Origin: Hevea brasiliensis
Taxonomy: Eukaryota > Streptophyta > Magnoliopsida > Malpighiales > Euphorbiaceae
Length of the DNA: 64,000 nt
Direction of reading: 5' to 3'
Assembly: GCF_030052815.1 (NCBI RefSeq)
Contig: NC_079502.1
Span: 4,678,103-4,742,102, forward strand
Of this stretch, positions 1 to 13,610 are shown in pieces. The position numbers and the translations under genes are program-made. How positions within the stretch are numbered: the stretch's first letter is position 1; each line of letters opens with the position of its first letter. The notes below the pieces were generated by a model. It saw only the letters and a program-made list of their open reading frames with translations. It was not told the DNA's origin and made no database searches.

Positions 1-3000
1 AAATAATCTTTATGCAGAATTTAAATCATATTTATTCAAAAATTAAACTGAACATGAGAAATAAATAAAAAACATGATTTATGTGCATTTAATCCAAACA
101 ATTTCAATTCGAAAGTCTCAAAATACATTTTCTAAAAATACAAAGTTATATCATGCCATTCGAAACAAATATCATCTCAATAGCCATAGGCTAAGGAGAA
201 ATCACATCACAAGGCTAGCTAGCTCAAATATATGGGAACCCATTCTTTTTCTTCTTCTACTGGCACACACCTCAACACTTCAGCCAGAGAATGAATCAAA
301 ATTCAAAACTGATTTCCCCCACTAGTCATGCTAGTGAGGTGTTCAAATATATGGCCATGACACTGTGGTTTCAAAACTTATCTTAACAATTTACTAAACA
401 TTTATTGCCATTTCAAACATACACAAATAAACTTTCAACAATTCAAAGCAAAAGCATAATACACATTTCATGCACTTTGTAAATGAATTTTAAAGCATAT
501 TGATGTTGTGCACAAACCTTAAGCGAGTCGCCTCTTGGTCTTGACTCGATCCCTCGGATTCTTTCCCGGTATTCTTTTCACTGAAATACACAGTTTCACA
601 GTGTTTCAGTATCACAACTCATCATAAATCCAAAAATAAATTCAAATTCACTTATACCTAGCTTTAATATGCTAAACTTGGCGTTCTTTAAATTTTGTAT
701 TTCGGGGTTACTATTCATGATACTATTCAAGTCAATTTGTTGACTTTCTAAGGCTTAATAGGTATGGAAATTCCAACTATACTCACATACCACATTTTGG
801 TCACCAATTTTGTTGGTTTTGGTTGTTTTCTCAAAACTTAAGTCTTTTAGGTAAATTTGCAAATTTTCAGTCTTGGTGTCTTATGTTGCATTGTTCCATT
901 GGTAATTTTTCTGTTAGAATTTGGTAAAATTTTCTTCATAGAAAATGTTTCCTATTGTCTTAAATTTATTCTCCTTTTTGAATCACTCCAATTGGAATTT
1001 TTTAGCTCAAGTTATAGCTATTTGAATCATGGCTGCCGGATTGGACTTAACCCAAATTTTCTGGGCAAATTCTGGTTCTAGCAGTTTTAGGTCACCGAAT
1101 TTGGGTGCTTAAATGACTTGGTTAAAGGCATAATTTGGGTTTGTATTCTTCATGAAAGTTTTAGGTCTATATCTCAGCTTTATACTGGTAAAATTTCAGA
1201 TCATTTAGACCTGCCTAGCCCAAGTTATGGCTAAATGAACAAATACTGTTCATTTGGTCATTTTTGTACAGGTCAGATTGCCTAATCCGGATTTGGTCAA
1301 TTTGTTCACTAGGTTTTAGTCACTTTTTGGGCATGATTCCTAAATGAAAAATGTGTCATTTTGTGTCTAGTTTCATTCCCAATTGGCCTCACACCAATTG
1401 GGCTTGTAAATTTTCAGTTTTGGTCCCTGAAAGGGACCTTGGTCATACTGCCTGCAGCATGTCCCTAATCAATCCGAATTTGAACCTAATTCTAATACTT
1501 CCAACATACCTCAATTGGTCACAAATGACCATTTTTCAGCTCAAACTAGGTCAAACATACCATTTAACCAATTCTCCAATTTTTTTTTCTAAAACCCTAA
1601 GGTCAAGAACCCTAACTTTTCCAAGTGTTTCAATTTATGCAATTAAGGTATCTAAACATTCTCTACACACTTAATTACTAATTAAGCTTATATACATAAT
1701 TCATTGAACTAAAACACTTCAACCTCTCCTAACATCATGGCTGCTAGATTTTCTACTCATCATGCATGCAAGATTATTTTCATTTTCTTCACAATTTCCA
1801 TGCATCTCAACTAAATTTCAAGTAGTATTTAAATATTTAAAACCAATTTATACATACCTTGATTTATGGATTCTCTAATTCTCCAAGTCTCCTTCTTTTC
1901 TTCTTCTTTTTGTTACTAATCACTCCACCAAGGTCTAAAATCAAACTTTAATGTTAGTGGTTAGGGTTTTTATGTTGAGGAAGGGAGGAGAAATGAAGCT
2001 TTTAAGGGTTAAAAATGGTGGAATTGTGAGAGAATTAGAGAGAAAGAAAGAGTGGCGGAAATCTATGAGGAAGAAGACCAAAAAAATAAATTTCTTTATT
2101 TTGTTATTTTATGTGTATTTATCCCAAATTGACTTAGTCAAATTAAGTAAATAATTGATAATTATTTATTGAGTCATACATGATGTCATCTATGATGATG
2201 TCATTATTCTTTATTTTATTTTCTTTTCTTTTTCTTTTCTTTTTCCTCAATTCTTTAATTTAATTATATATTCCAAAATTTTCATTTCTCAGATTTTATT
2301 GGACAGTTAGGTCAGGTGTCAGCTCTAGGGGTAGGTTTCTTCATGAAAGTTGGGGTAGGTTCTGGCCAAAATTTGGGGTAGGTTTCTTCATGAAAGTTGT
2401 TTGTCTATGTCTTATCTTGTTGTTGTAAAAATTTCAGGTCAAGTGGACCATTCTACAGTGAGTTATGGCCAAATGAACAGTTACTATTCATTTGGTCATT
2501 CTGCAGATTCTGCTTGCAGGGTATCCGGATTGGGGCCAACTTTTGGTCTACTTGCTTTGGTCTTTTGGGCATGGTTTCTTCAGCAAAATTGTGCCATTAT
2601 AAGTCTAGTTTCATGTCCAATTGGCCAAACACCAATTGAACTTACACAGCTAAAGATATGGCAGTCCAAGTGGGCTGGACTCACAGCCTCCCTGCTGCTG
2701 TCACTAGGCAGCCTACCAATTTGGTTTGTAACACTCTAGTTCACTTCAAATTATGATTAACTTATCTCAAATGGTCACTAATTGACCATTAGAATTTTCA
2801 CTAATCATTTCATAAGCCAAGTCCAATTTTCACTCCCAAAACCCTAATTTCCCATTATGATTCACACAATATGCCTTAATTAACTAGCTAATTCACTATC
2901 CACATATATATATGCTTTAAACATGATCTCTAGTCCACTTTAAGTCCATCAAAACAATCAACCCTATCCCTTCCTTAGGGCTGCCGAAATTCATGGTAAA

Positions 3001-3959
3001 CATACACATAATTTGTATTCATTTGGCTTACAAATTCTTACTCCTTTTTAAGTCTCTAACATGGAAATAAAGAGTTTTAGATATATATGTGCACTAACCT
3101 CTTGTAGGGCAGAATTTTCCAAGCTTAAACTTCACTTCCTTCCCTTTTCTTGGCTGCCAAAAGGTTATGCAAGGTGCAAGGATGAATTTTAGTGAAAGGA
3201 GTAGGAGGATTTATGGTGAAAGGAGGAGAGAAATGCAGCTTGCTTGAGGTTTTAATGGAGGTTTGTTTAGGGCATGAATTTCGGCTGCATTTGGGGAAGA
3301 AGAAGGCAGCTGCATTTTTTTAATTCCTTAGGTCACATTTGTCTCTTTTTATTAGTTAATCACATGGTTGTTTGATTATAATTGGTGGAGCTTTTAAATG
3401 ACATCATAATGATGTCATATTTGGCATTTTATTGATTTTTCTTTTCTTTTCTTTTCTACTAACTTCAAATTAATTTTTCATCAATATTAATTCATATTTT
3501 ATGTCATAATAATTATTTACTCAACTGGACAAGTCGGCCAAAAATCACCTCTGAAAGCGAAATGACCAAAATGCCCTCCATTTGGCTTAACGGGTCAAAA
3601 TTATGCATCTGATTGAAAATTTTTTCTAAATATTTTCTTGGCATTCTAATGCCATAGGAACCTCAATGACCCTTCTCTGGAGTCCCAAAAATTATTTTAT
3701 GAATTTTTCCCCGGGTCTAGGGCTCCTAGTTGCGAGAACCGCAACTTCCCTCTGGTTACCCATCGCTTGGGCACCGGCTCATTTGACTTGGCTGTATTTT
3801 ATTTCTAAAATTTTTCCTAAATTTTTCTTATTAATATTTGAGTTAATTATGGTTCCTTACTTTAGTTTAAATATTTTTCCGGACTTTCTAGCTGTCCGGA
3901 CCGACACCGGTCACCGGAACAGTAGAATGTACGGAGTTGTTACCGGAAGGGTGTTACAG
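1..3959 (-). repeat. 3' LTR of the chromovirus-like element, recombinant, left end outside window
   Basis: On the minus strand this LTR begins TGTAACACCC at 3959. Bases 1-2334 align with the right LTR from 7615 at an offset of about 7614. At about 2335 the match stops, and 2335-3959 is a diverged relative: its outer end shares the CGGTGACCGGTGTCGGTCCGGA region with the right LTR, but it also repeats text homologous to about 1140-1330 (the TTCTTCATGAAAGTT and ATTTGGTCATT phrases). A phrase containing GGTAGGTTTCTTCATGAAAG occurs twice around 2333-2399 at the joint. By alignment the LTR should start about 764 bp left of the window. Confidence 0.8.
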
Positions 3960-5599
3960 GACTGGAGCCTCAGTCAAACACCTCTTCAATTCATCAAAAC
4001 TCTGTTGACATTTATCCGTCCACTGAAATTTCACATCTTTTCGGAGTAACTTAGTCAATGGAGATGCCAACATAGAAAATCCCTTCACAAATCGATGGTA
4101 GTATCCAGCTAAACCCAGAAAACTGTGAATCTCCGTGATATTTCTGGGTGGCCTCTAATTAAGGATAACTTCTATCTTACTTGGATCTACCTTCATGCCC
4201 TCTACCAATACTACATGCCCCAAGAAAGATATTTCCTTCAGCCAAAATTCACACTTCGATAATTTAGCGCATAGTTGTTTCTCCCTCAAAGTCTGCAGTA
4301 CAATCCGCAGATGTTTATCATGCTCTTATGCACTCCTCGAATAGACCAATATATCATCTATGAATACCACAACAAACCGGTCGAGGTATGGTCTGAAGAT
4401 AGTGTTCATCAGATCCATAAAAGCAGCGGGAGCATTAGTTAACCCGAATGGCATGACCAAGAACTCATAATGGCCATAGCGGGTTCTGAAGGCAGTTTTA
4501 GGAATACTCTGCTCTTGTACTTTCAACTGATAATAACCTGATCTCAGGTCAATTTTGGAGAACACAGCTGCACCCCTCAACTGATCAAACAAGTCATCAA
4601 TACAAGGCAATGGATATCTATTCTTTATTGTCACCTTATTCAACTGCCGATAGTCAATACATAAGCGAAGAGTGCCATCTTTCTTCTTAACAAACAACAC
4701 TGGCGCTCCCCAAGGTGACACACTAGGGCGGATAAAGCCCTGGTCAAGCAGCTCTTGCAACTGCACTTTCAACTCTTTCAATTCTGCTGGAGCCATTCTA
4801 TATGGTGTTATGGAAATTGGGTCCACACCAGGCATAACATCAATCTCAAACTGCACCTCTCCTTCTGGACGTAATCCTGGCAATTCATCAGGAAACACAT
4901 CCGGAAAGTCACATACTGTAAGAATGTCCCTCAGTGCTGGGCTCCCCACTTGGGTGTCTATCACATGTGCCAAGTATGCTTCACACCCCTTTCTGATCAT
5001 CCTTCTGGCTAGTGCAGCCGAAATGATGTTTGATGGCAGTAAATGCCTCTCCCCATGTATTACCACATTACCGTACAGAGAGAGACCAAAAGTGACTGTC
5101 TTCAATCTACAGTCAATCATGGCGTGATGCCTGGCTAACCAATCCATGCCCAAGATAATATCATAATCTCTGAAGGGTATTTCAATCAAATCTGACAGAA
5201 AAACATGTCCTTGGATCACCAAAGGACAGTCTCTATAAATTTTGTTGACCCAAACCTCTTGTCCTAACGAACTAGTTACTAGCACTTCAAATTTTGACAC
5301 ACTGAACAGCAAGTGAACTAACTATGCTAGCACTAACATATGAGTGGGTTGAACCCGGATCAAAAAACACAAATACTTCTTGATCAGAGATAGAGAATGT
5401 ACCAGCTACAATATCAGAAGTCTCAGCCTCTTCTCGCTGTCTCATTGTGTAAACTCTGGCTGAAGCACTTCCTTGTCTTGATCGACCAACAAGATCGCCA
5501 GCGGTGCCTCTACCTCTGCCTCTTCCTCTGCCAACTGGTTGTGAACCTCTGGGAGTAGGACTCTGAATAGATCCTTCTGCAGTCGTAGGAGCTGGACCG
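3960..5599 (-). pseudogene. Retrotransposon pol remnant: protease and reverse transcriptase, truncated at RNase H
   Basis: Reading the minus strand, a protease motif FDPGSTHS lies at about 5345-5365. It is followed by a spacer with GMDWLARH and then a full RT core in the open stretch 5312-4326: [37 protein letters not shown] and the catalytic FIDD of [16 protein letters not shown]. The frame then meets a stop in place of a Glu codon, and a second stop where the family has Trp (ILN-stop-RPPRN). The connection domain continues to [13 protein letters not shown], the start of RNase H, and ends exactly at the LTR terminus at 3959. RNase H and integrase are absent, so the copy cannot encode a working polyprotein. 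A further stop lies just upstream of the longest open stretch. Confidence 0.9.
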
Positions 5600-6660
5600 A
5601 ATCTAGGAGCACTAGTGCAATCTTTAGCAAGATGGCCCTTGCCTCTACAGTTAAAGCAGGTTCCTATTGCCCTATTGCATTCTCCCCCATGAATCTTGCC
5701 ACAAGTCTCACAGGGGCGGGGAGGTTATGAACCCATGCTCGACTGTTGACCAGACCTAGGGGGTCTCTGTCCAGAGAATTAGCCCCTTCCAAACCTTCCA
5801 CCTCGACCTCTGCTAGGTCCACCAAATTTCTTCCTCTTCCCAGAAGTACCACCAGGACTTGGCTCTACTGACTTTTCCCCCTTATCTTTCTCTGATTTTT
5901 CTTTTACTGGGGTCGCTTCTGATTCAATTCTTTCCAACTCAAGTGCTTGAGAAATGAATTCTGAAAAATTACTGTGCCTGAATCCCACTACTTGCATCCG
6001 TAGGCTGGGCTTCAAACCCGTCTCAAATCTCTTGCACCTTTCCTTGCTAGTAGAAAGGAGACTCCCAGTATAGTGGCTTAAGCGGGAGAACTCCCTCTCA
6101 TATTTTGCCACTGTTCTATTACCTTGCTTCAAACTCAGAAATTCTTGTAGTTTCTGATCCACATATGCATTTGGGACATATTTCTGTCTGAATTCTCTGT
6201 TGAAGTCATCCCAGGTCAGTACTAGTGGTTCAGCCATGCTGTGGGGGATGGTCTTCCACCAATCATACGCATCCCCTTGCAGTAGTGACACAGAGTATTC
6301 AAACTTCAGTTCATCTTGGCAGTGTAGCTTCTTGAACACTCTGTCCATTCTTTCCAGCCTTTGCTCTGCCTCTAAAGGGTCTACAGTACCCTTAAATTCC
6401 GTAGCCCCATACTTCAACAGCTTGTTATACTGTCTGGCTGGAGGCTGTGGTTGTATCACAGATGTCTGGGGTGGAGCTTGAGTAGGCATACCCCCAGCCA
6501 TTTGTTGGAACATCGCAGCCATCTAATGTGTGAACTGTGCAGGAAACTGCTGCATTTGTGGGGCTGGTGCCACTGACCCACTGACATTTTGTAGAGCTGG
6601 GGCTTCCTCTTGTGCCTCAGCTTCAACAGATTGCTCAACTGAGCGATCCCCTTCTTCCAT
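5600..6660 (-). pseudogene. Retrotransposon gag remnant
   Basis: The minus-strand frame probably started at the ATG at 6658-6660 (MEEGDRSVEQ). It is broken by a stop just before a second Met at 6522, from which it stays open to 5779. The body carries the Retrotrans_gag pattern (YDWWKTIPH, WDDFNREFRQKYVP, SLKQGNRTVAKYEREFSRLS) and a basic Gly/Arg tail. In another frame at about 5640-5710 a CCHC zinc knuckle (CFNCRGKGHLAKDC) and a preceding CETCGKIHGGEC follow, so at least one frameshift separates the matrix/capsid part from the nucleocapsid part. It would form the particle core in an active element; here it is dead. Confidence 0.88.
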
Positions 6661-6830
6661 ATCAATCTGGAGTAGGAAATCTCCTGAACAAATAACACAA
6701 GGAGATTTCCCTCCGTTAGTTCATATTTATGATGTAATGCACTGTATGTAACAAATAAGGACATTGAGCAGTTGTACTTAGCAAAGAAAAGACACAAATT
6801 CATAAGTAAAACATACTTTAAAAAAATTTA

Positions 6831-6841
6831 CTCTGATACCA
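6831..6841 (-). other. Primer binding site (initiator tRNA-Met type)
   Basis: The minus strand reads TGGTATCAGAG, the standard plant initiator-Met primer site, 8 bases inside the LTR edge at 6850. It fixes the element's orientation and the 5' LTR end. Confidence 0.85.
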
Positions 6842-6849
6842 GTAAAACA

Positions 6850-9800
6850 TGTCACACCTTACCCCTCTGTAAGGCATAACATGATCTCGTAAAATACCTA
6901 ATGAACTACAGAACTTCACCTACCGATAACTCATTAAGTACCCTACAAGGGATTTTAAAACAATTTTCTTACTTTTTGAAAGTGGTGAGCATTTTCTAAT
7001 AGGTATTAAACATTTAATTAAAGTTTATTAACTAATTAAAATTTTTATCCCTTTTTATTTTTTCACAAATTTTAGAAAAATTTTGGCAGAGTGCCGTCTG
7101 TATTTTGATAAAACAGTTCTTCAAATACCTATGAAAAACACTTCCAATGATTTATCTCATCAACTTCATCAATTTCCACAACCATCCCAACCAAATTCAA
7201 CATCATTTCTCAATTTCCAAAATTCAACAATCATTAAAATACTATTAATCAATTTCATTCAAATTAAAACAAAATACTTCCATTCATATTTCATTAAAGA
7301 TAAAACAATTTATATACATCATTACAAAAATTTACATTAAGAGAAATTCAAACCAAAATTTATTATAAGCTTTATACAACTCTATACAATTTTATACAAC
7401 TACTCATAACCAATTTTACATGTCCATACAGTTATATACATTTACATATATCAAAATAGTTTTTACATTCAGGGTATAAAATGTACCCGATAACTTCAAA
7501 GTAGGTAGCTCCTCAATCCTCAGTAGCTCACTCTGCTGCTCCTCTAGTCTCTATATCTGCGACAGCAATAACAGCTATCGCTGTGTACTAGGACTCAATG
7601 GTGCACAACATACTAAAATAATCTTTATGCAGAATTTAAATCATATTTATTCAAAAATTAAACTGAACATGAGAAATAAATACAAAACATGATTTATATG
7701 CATTTAATCCAAACAATTTCATTTCGAAAGTCTCAAAACACATTTTCTAAAAACACACAGTTATATCATGCCATTCGAAACAAATATCATCTCAATAGCC
7801 ATAGGCTAAGGAGAAATCACATCACAAGGCTAGCTAGCTCAAATATATGGAAACCCATTCTTTTTCTTCTTCTACTGACACACACCTCAATACTTCAACC
7901 AGAGAAGAAATCAAAATTCGAAACTGATTTCCCTCACTAGTCATGCTAGTGAGGTGTTCAGATATATGGCCATAACACTGTGGTTTCAAAACTTATCTTA
8001 ACAATTTACTAAACATTTATTGCCATTTCAAACATACACAAATAAACTTTCAACAATTCAAAGCAAAAGCATAATACACATTTCATGCACTTTGTAAATA
8101 AATTTTAAAGCATATTGATGTTGTGCACAAACCTTAAGCGAGTCACCTCTTGGCCTTGACTCGATCCCTCGGGTTCTTTCCCGGTATTCTTTTCCACTGA
8201 AACACACAGTTTCACAGTGTTTCAGTATCACAACTCATCATAAATCCAAAAATAAATTCAAATTCACTTATACCTAGCTTTAATATGCTAAACTTAGTGT
8301 TCTTTAAATTTTGTATTTTGGGGTTACTATTCATGACACTATTCAAGTCAATTTGTTGACTTTCTAAGGCTTAATAGGTATGAGAATTCCAACTATACTC
8401 ACATACCACATTTTGGTCATCAATTTTATTGGTTTTGGTTATTTTCTCAAAACTTAAGTCTTTTAGGTAAATTTGCAAATTTTCAGTTTTGGTGTCTTAT
8501 GTTACACTATTCCATTGGTCATTTTTCTGTTAGAATTTGGTAAAATTTTCTTCATAGAAAATGTTCCCTATTGTCTTAACTTTATTCTCCTTTTTGAATC
8601 ACTCCAATTGGAGTTTTGTAGCTCAAGTTATAGCCATTTGAATCATGGCTGCCGGATTGGACTTAACCCAGATTTCTGGGCAAATTCTGGTTCTGGCAGT
8701 TTTAGGTCACCAATTTTGGGTGGCTAAATGACTTGGTTAAAGGCATAATTTGGATTTGTGTTCTTCATGAAAGTTTTAGGTCTATCTCTCAGCTTTCTAC
8801 TGGTAAAATTTCAGATCATTTAAACCTTCCTAGCCCAAGTTATAGCCAAATGAACAAACACTGTTCATTTGGTCATTTTTGTACAAGTCAAATTGCCTAA
8901 TTCGGATTTGGTCAATTTGTTCACTAGGTTTTAGTCACTTTTTGGGCATGATTCCTAAATGAAAAATGTGTCATTTTGTGTCTAGTTTCATTCCCAATTG
9001 GCCTCACACCAATTGGGCTTATAAATTGTCAGTTTTGGTCCCTGAAAGGGACCTTGGTCATGCTGCCTGCAGCATGTCCCTAATCAATCCGAATTTGAAC
9101 CTAATTCTAACACTTCCAACATACCTCAATTGGTCACAAATGACCATTTTTCAGCTCAAACTAGGTCAAACACACCATTTGACCAATTCTCCAATTTTTT
9201 TTTTCCAAAACCCTAAGGTCAAGAACCCTAACTTTTCCAAGTGTTTCAATTTATGCAATTAAGGTATCTAAACATTCTCTACACTTATATACATAATTCA
9301 TTGAACTAAAATACTTCAACCTCTCCTAACATCATGGCTGCTGAATTTTCTACTCATCATGCATGCAAGATTATTTTCATTTTCTTCACAATTTCCATGC
9401 ATCTCAACTAAATTTCAAGTAGTATTTAAAGATTTAAAACCAATTTATACATACCTTTATTTATGGATTCTCTAATTCTCCAAGTCTCATTCTTTTCTTC
9501 TTCTTTTTCTTACTAATCACTCCACCAAGGTCTAAAATCAAACTTTAATGTTGGTGGTTAGGGTTTTTATGGTGAGGAAGGGAGGAGAAATCAAGCTTTT
9601 AAGGGTTAAAAATAGTGGAATTGTGAGAGAATTAGAGAGAAAGAAAGAGTGGCGGAAATCTATGAGGAAGAAGACCAAAAAAATAAATTTCTTTATTTTG
9701 TTATTTTAAGTATATTTATCCCAAATTGACTTAGTCAAATTAAGTAAATAATTGATAATTATTTATTGAGTCATACATGATGTCATCCATGATGATGTCA

Positions 9801-10350
9801 TTATTCTTTATTTTCTTTTCTTTTCTTTTTCCTTTCTTTTTCCTCACTTCTTTAATTTAATTCTATATTCCAAAATTTTCATTTCTCAGATTTTATTGGA
9901 CAGTTAGGTCAGGTATCAGCTCTAGGGGTGAATTGACCAAATTGCCCCTCGCCGGTTCAATCCGGTTTGCTAGTTATTTGATATTTCTTCCGGATCCCTG
10001 ACCTAATTATTTAACCTGCTTAACAATTCTTTTTCATTATTTTCTCTTTTCTACTGTGTTCACAATAGTCCTAAGGACCGCGGCGTCACATTTTACGGTT
10101 CGAAATTTGAGTTTAAATCGACCTCGCAGTCCTTCCCGAGAAGGTCACCCATCGCTGTAACTCTCGGCTCATTTAACTTCTTGTGTTCTGTTTTTCTTAT
10201 TTATACTTAACCAATTGACAATTACTAATTATTTGTGTTCAGAGCTTATCTAATTGTCTTAGGCGTGGTTCTAATTCCCTTAATTATCCGGACCGACACC
10301 GGTCACCGAAATAGTGAAATATACCAGGCTATGCAAATAGGGGTGTTGCG
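6850..10350 (-). repeat. 5' LTR of the chromovirus-like element
   Basis: In plus coordinates it begins TGTCACACC at 6850, next to the primer site, and ends near 10350 with GGGGTGTTGCG, a mutated form of GGGTGTTACA seen at the left LTR edge. Length is about 3.5 kb. Short ORFs inside it (for example 7083-7340 and 8473-8727) have no coding character and recur in the other LTR. Confidence 0.85.
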
Positions 10351-10351
10351 T

Positions 10352-10720
10352 TCAGTGCTTTAATGGGGGAAGTGTTCCTCAAAGTACTCATGCAATAGTG
10401 GCAGACATTCAACAGCTTGCTAAAGGATGTCTAACTGTTTTATTCTGGTTTGTTCCAAGATCATGTAATAGAGTGGCTCATCAATTGGCTTCTAAAACTC
10501 TTCATGATACATCTTTTTGGGTTAATATTATGGCCCAATCTTCTTTTATATGTAACGAACTCCATTTGGATATTTGCTAAGTAATGCTATTCCATCTTTT
10601 GAGGAAAAAAAAAAAAGGGTGGCATTGGGGGTTTGGCCATTCTGTAATTTGATCCTATTGTATTTGCCCAATTAACTTTATTTAATACAATGCATATAAA
10701 AGAAAAAAAAAAAAAAGAAA
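10352..10720 (+). pseudogene. 3' end of an L1-type LINE: RNase H-like domain tail and poly-A
   Basis: A frame running into 10580 reads NGGSVPQSTHAIVADIQQLA and then VPRSCNRVAHQLASKTL. This is the C-terminal part of the RNase H-like domain that ends many plant non-LTR retroelement polyproteins. The stop is at 10578-10580, followed by about 120 bases of 3' UTR and an A-rich tail at 10703-10720. The LTR element to the left begins exactly where this reading frame is cut, so the LTR element probably inserted into the LINE or joined it by a later break. Only the last 75 or so residues remain. Confidence 0.7.
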
Positions 10721-10739
10721 GAAAGAAGAAGGTAGGTAA

Positions 10740-13560
10740 ATTACGTGTCTCTTGTTAGAATTTCATTAAATTATTGTTAATTTTAATAAAAATAATTAAA
10801 ATATTTTTATCTTTATTTTTAATATAAAAATAATTTAATTTCTAAAAATTTGTTTTATTAACAATTCAAACTGATTTTCAAACAGATTTTCCGTTAACTT
10901 TATAATATAGAGAGAGATTTAAATCTCAAAATTTGCCTCTCACAAAATTATATTATTTTGAAAAAAAAAACGAAAAAGAATAAACAGGCCCATTTGGTTG
11001 ATAATAAAATAGCAGCATTGTTATAGGCTATGAATCTCCAACATAGAAAACAAACAATATTAATTGAATCAACAATATTTAGTCGTAAATTGAAAATCAT
11101 ATAAATAAATTAACAAATTAATTAGATATTCAAATATATATATATGTGTGTATATATATAACATAAAAATTTAAATATAATTAATTTACATATATGTTTA
11201 TGAATTATAATTACAATAAAATGTACATTTTTTTATTAAAAATAATTAATTTGTATATATTAAATAAAGTTTATTAGTCTTATTAATGCCATTAATAATA
11301 TGTGACTTTTTATTATTAATACTTAATATAAAATTTTAAAAAAATTAATAAATATTTATATTTATGAATCATAATTGCAAAAAATTCTTAAAACTAGGAC
11401 TAATGAGTATAAATAATTAAAAATACAATCAAATAACTAAGTAATTGTCCATAATTTTAAGTAATTGGCCATAATTTTAATGTATCTTATTTCTATCTTT
11501 TATAGATATATTTTATAATTAATAATTAATAACTAATATGTGCATATTAAATAAAATTTATTGGTCTTATTAAATTTATGATCATATTATTTTTACTAAT
11601 CACTTATTAGTGTGACTTTTCGATTTTCTAATTCTTAACATAATATTTGTATAAATTTATATCTATGTAATATTATAAAACCAAGCTATGAAATAACACC
11701 ATAACATAAAACTAAGTTATGATAGGAAGATAAATAAGCTAATGACAAATAAATGAAAAATAACTAATGAACATAATAGTGGCATATATAAAATCATAAT
11801 CACAAGTGTATAATCATAAATAAATGTTTAAGTAAAATTAATAGTGAAAAAATAATTATATTAATTTTAATAAAAAAACTAATATAAATTTAAAATTATT
11901 ATAAACATCTATTGTTAGATCTTAAAGTTATGGTTAAAAAAAGTATGTACAGATGGTGAACAACAGTTTTCACAAAATATTTAAAAACTATGTTCTTAAA
12001 TTTAAGATTTTTTGTAACATTTTTAATATTTTTTCTAAATTTAGATACTATATTTTTATTGTTTATTAATAATTTTAAAAAATTAAAAAATCTATGCAAA
12101 GCAGGAGTAAGTGTCTAGTCACCATCAATTTAGCCTCAAATTTTCACTGTAAAGACATTAAGATTAGTCACCAACAATCAATTCAAGGCAGGCAGTCAAA
12201 CATTGTCATTTAAATTATTTGTATGGGGACATGGAATACTAAAAGCCATTGGAATAAATGGACAAAGCTTTTACTTGTGAATTGAATTATGATGAGCAGT
12301 TGAATTTTAACTTTGAAGATGTCTGCTCCATTGTATTTTTACCAACTTTACATTAATTTACTATGATCAGCTCTACCGTTCAAACCAATTAGTTCTATCA
12401 TATTTTTCAAAATGACCTCATTTACTCCAAATTTTGAGAGACTAGCTCTAGATGCTTTGACCTTTTTTTTCTTCATGTGTTAATTGCAAAACAGTGGCGT
12501 TTAGTGCAAAATCAAATATCTAGTGTTTCCTTTGCCATTGTGATTGTTTAAGTATACATAAAGCAAACTTGGAAGTTTGAAAGGTCTAAACTCCCTCTTG
12601 TCTTCTACCGATCTTTATTATTTCCTCTTTTTAGTTCTTATTACGTTCAAATTAACTTCCCCATCTCAAGAATTTTTAGCTTCTCCACTTCCCAGATGCT
12701 GAAAAAGGTACGTTTAACCTTTCTTGATTCTTCATCTCTCAGTTCTTACTGCTAGTTCTTGCGTTCTTGTTCTTGTTCTTCTAGATTTATGTTTCATTTT
12801 ACAGCTCTAATCTCTGTTTCTGCTTCGTATGCGTTTCCTTAAGAAGGAAAAGGCAAAATTTTCACAGAAAGATAACTAGTAATTTCATCACTGCTTTCAA
12901 TGGTGGTTTAGAGTATTTATTGTATAGCGGATGGATTGGTTGATATGAAAAATGATAATAAAAACACATGGCGTCATTTAGATAAGCCATGGCTGTGGGT
13001 TGCCTTGTAGTTTGGCAGCAAGCCAGTATTGTTAGCCTGCAGGAGGAGCGGTAGATATAGGTGTACATCAAGACAGTTCAGAGTGTTTGGTTTGCATCAG
13101 GGTTTAATTTTTGAGATTGGAACTGGTAGAGCGTCCATGATTTTAGCTTCTTTGGAACCTAAATGAGCTTGTTGCATAAATTTTATTAAAATTTAATAAA
13201 TATTATGATATTATAATTATTATTTATGTACATATATGTTTATTATATGTAATAAATAATAATTAATTGAGTTTTATGAAAACAAAATCTTAAAATATTT
13301 TAAATTAATGATTAAATTATATAAATTAAAATTTTAAATAATATTTATATTTAAGAAAATGAAACTTTAATTAAATTAAAAATAAAAATTAATTAATTAT
13401 AACTCAAAACTGTTTAGTTATAAGATTTGTCAATTTAACAAAATGCAGAATTGAGAATCTAGTTCCATTTTTAAAATTTTCTCACTCCTAGTCCTAGGCC
13501 CTTAATTGCGTTCATCTGCACAGACTGATAAGTCTAGAAACTCTTTCTTGAGCAGGCAGT
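10740..13560. other. AT-rich spacer upstream of the receptor kinase
   Basis: Mostly A/T runs with no coding frame. 12240-13130 is less AT-rich and could include distal promoter sequence, but I see no recognisable gene. 13180-13420 is again a pure AT-rich block. Confidence 0.6.
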
Positions 13561-13610
13561 CTCGTAACTAAAACCACAGTTGCTTGTGCTAGTACCAGAT
13601 CATCAGAAAG

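Larger units (their letters stand above)
1..10350 (-). mobile_element. Ty3/gypsy chromovirus-like LTR retrotransposon, decayed and internally deleted
   Basis: Bases 1-2334 and about 7615-9915 are near-identical direct repeats, and between them lies a minus-strand gag-protease-RT remnant. The order on the minus strand is 5' LTR (6850-10350), primer site (6831-6841), gag, protease, RT, then the 3' LTR (1-3959, running off the left edge). LTRs of about 3.5 kb, zinc-knuckle gag and an RT of the chromovirus type suggest a Tekay/Del-like element; the lineage is inferred. RNase H, integrase and the polypurine tract are missing. The left target duplication is outside the window. Confidence 0.85.

Noticed and set aside
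1..9915. Large direct repeat as a segmental gene duplication
   Set aside because: It ends in TG...CA-type LTR termini beside a primer site and encloses gag-pol, so it is an LTR pair.
11899..12099. 66-aa minus-strand ORF
   Set aside because: Pure AT-rich spacer with Asn/Lys/Ile-rich chance translation.
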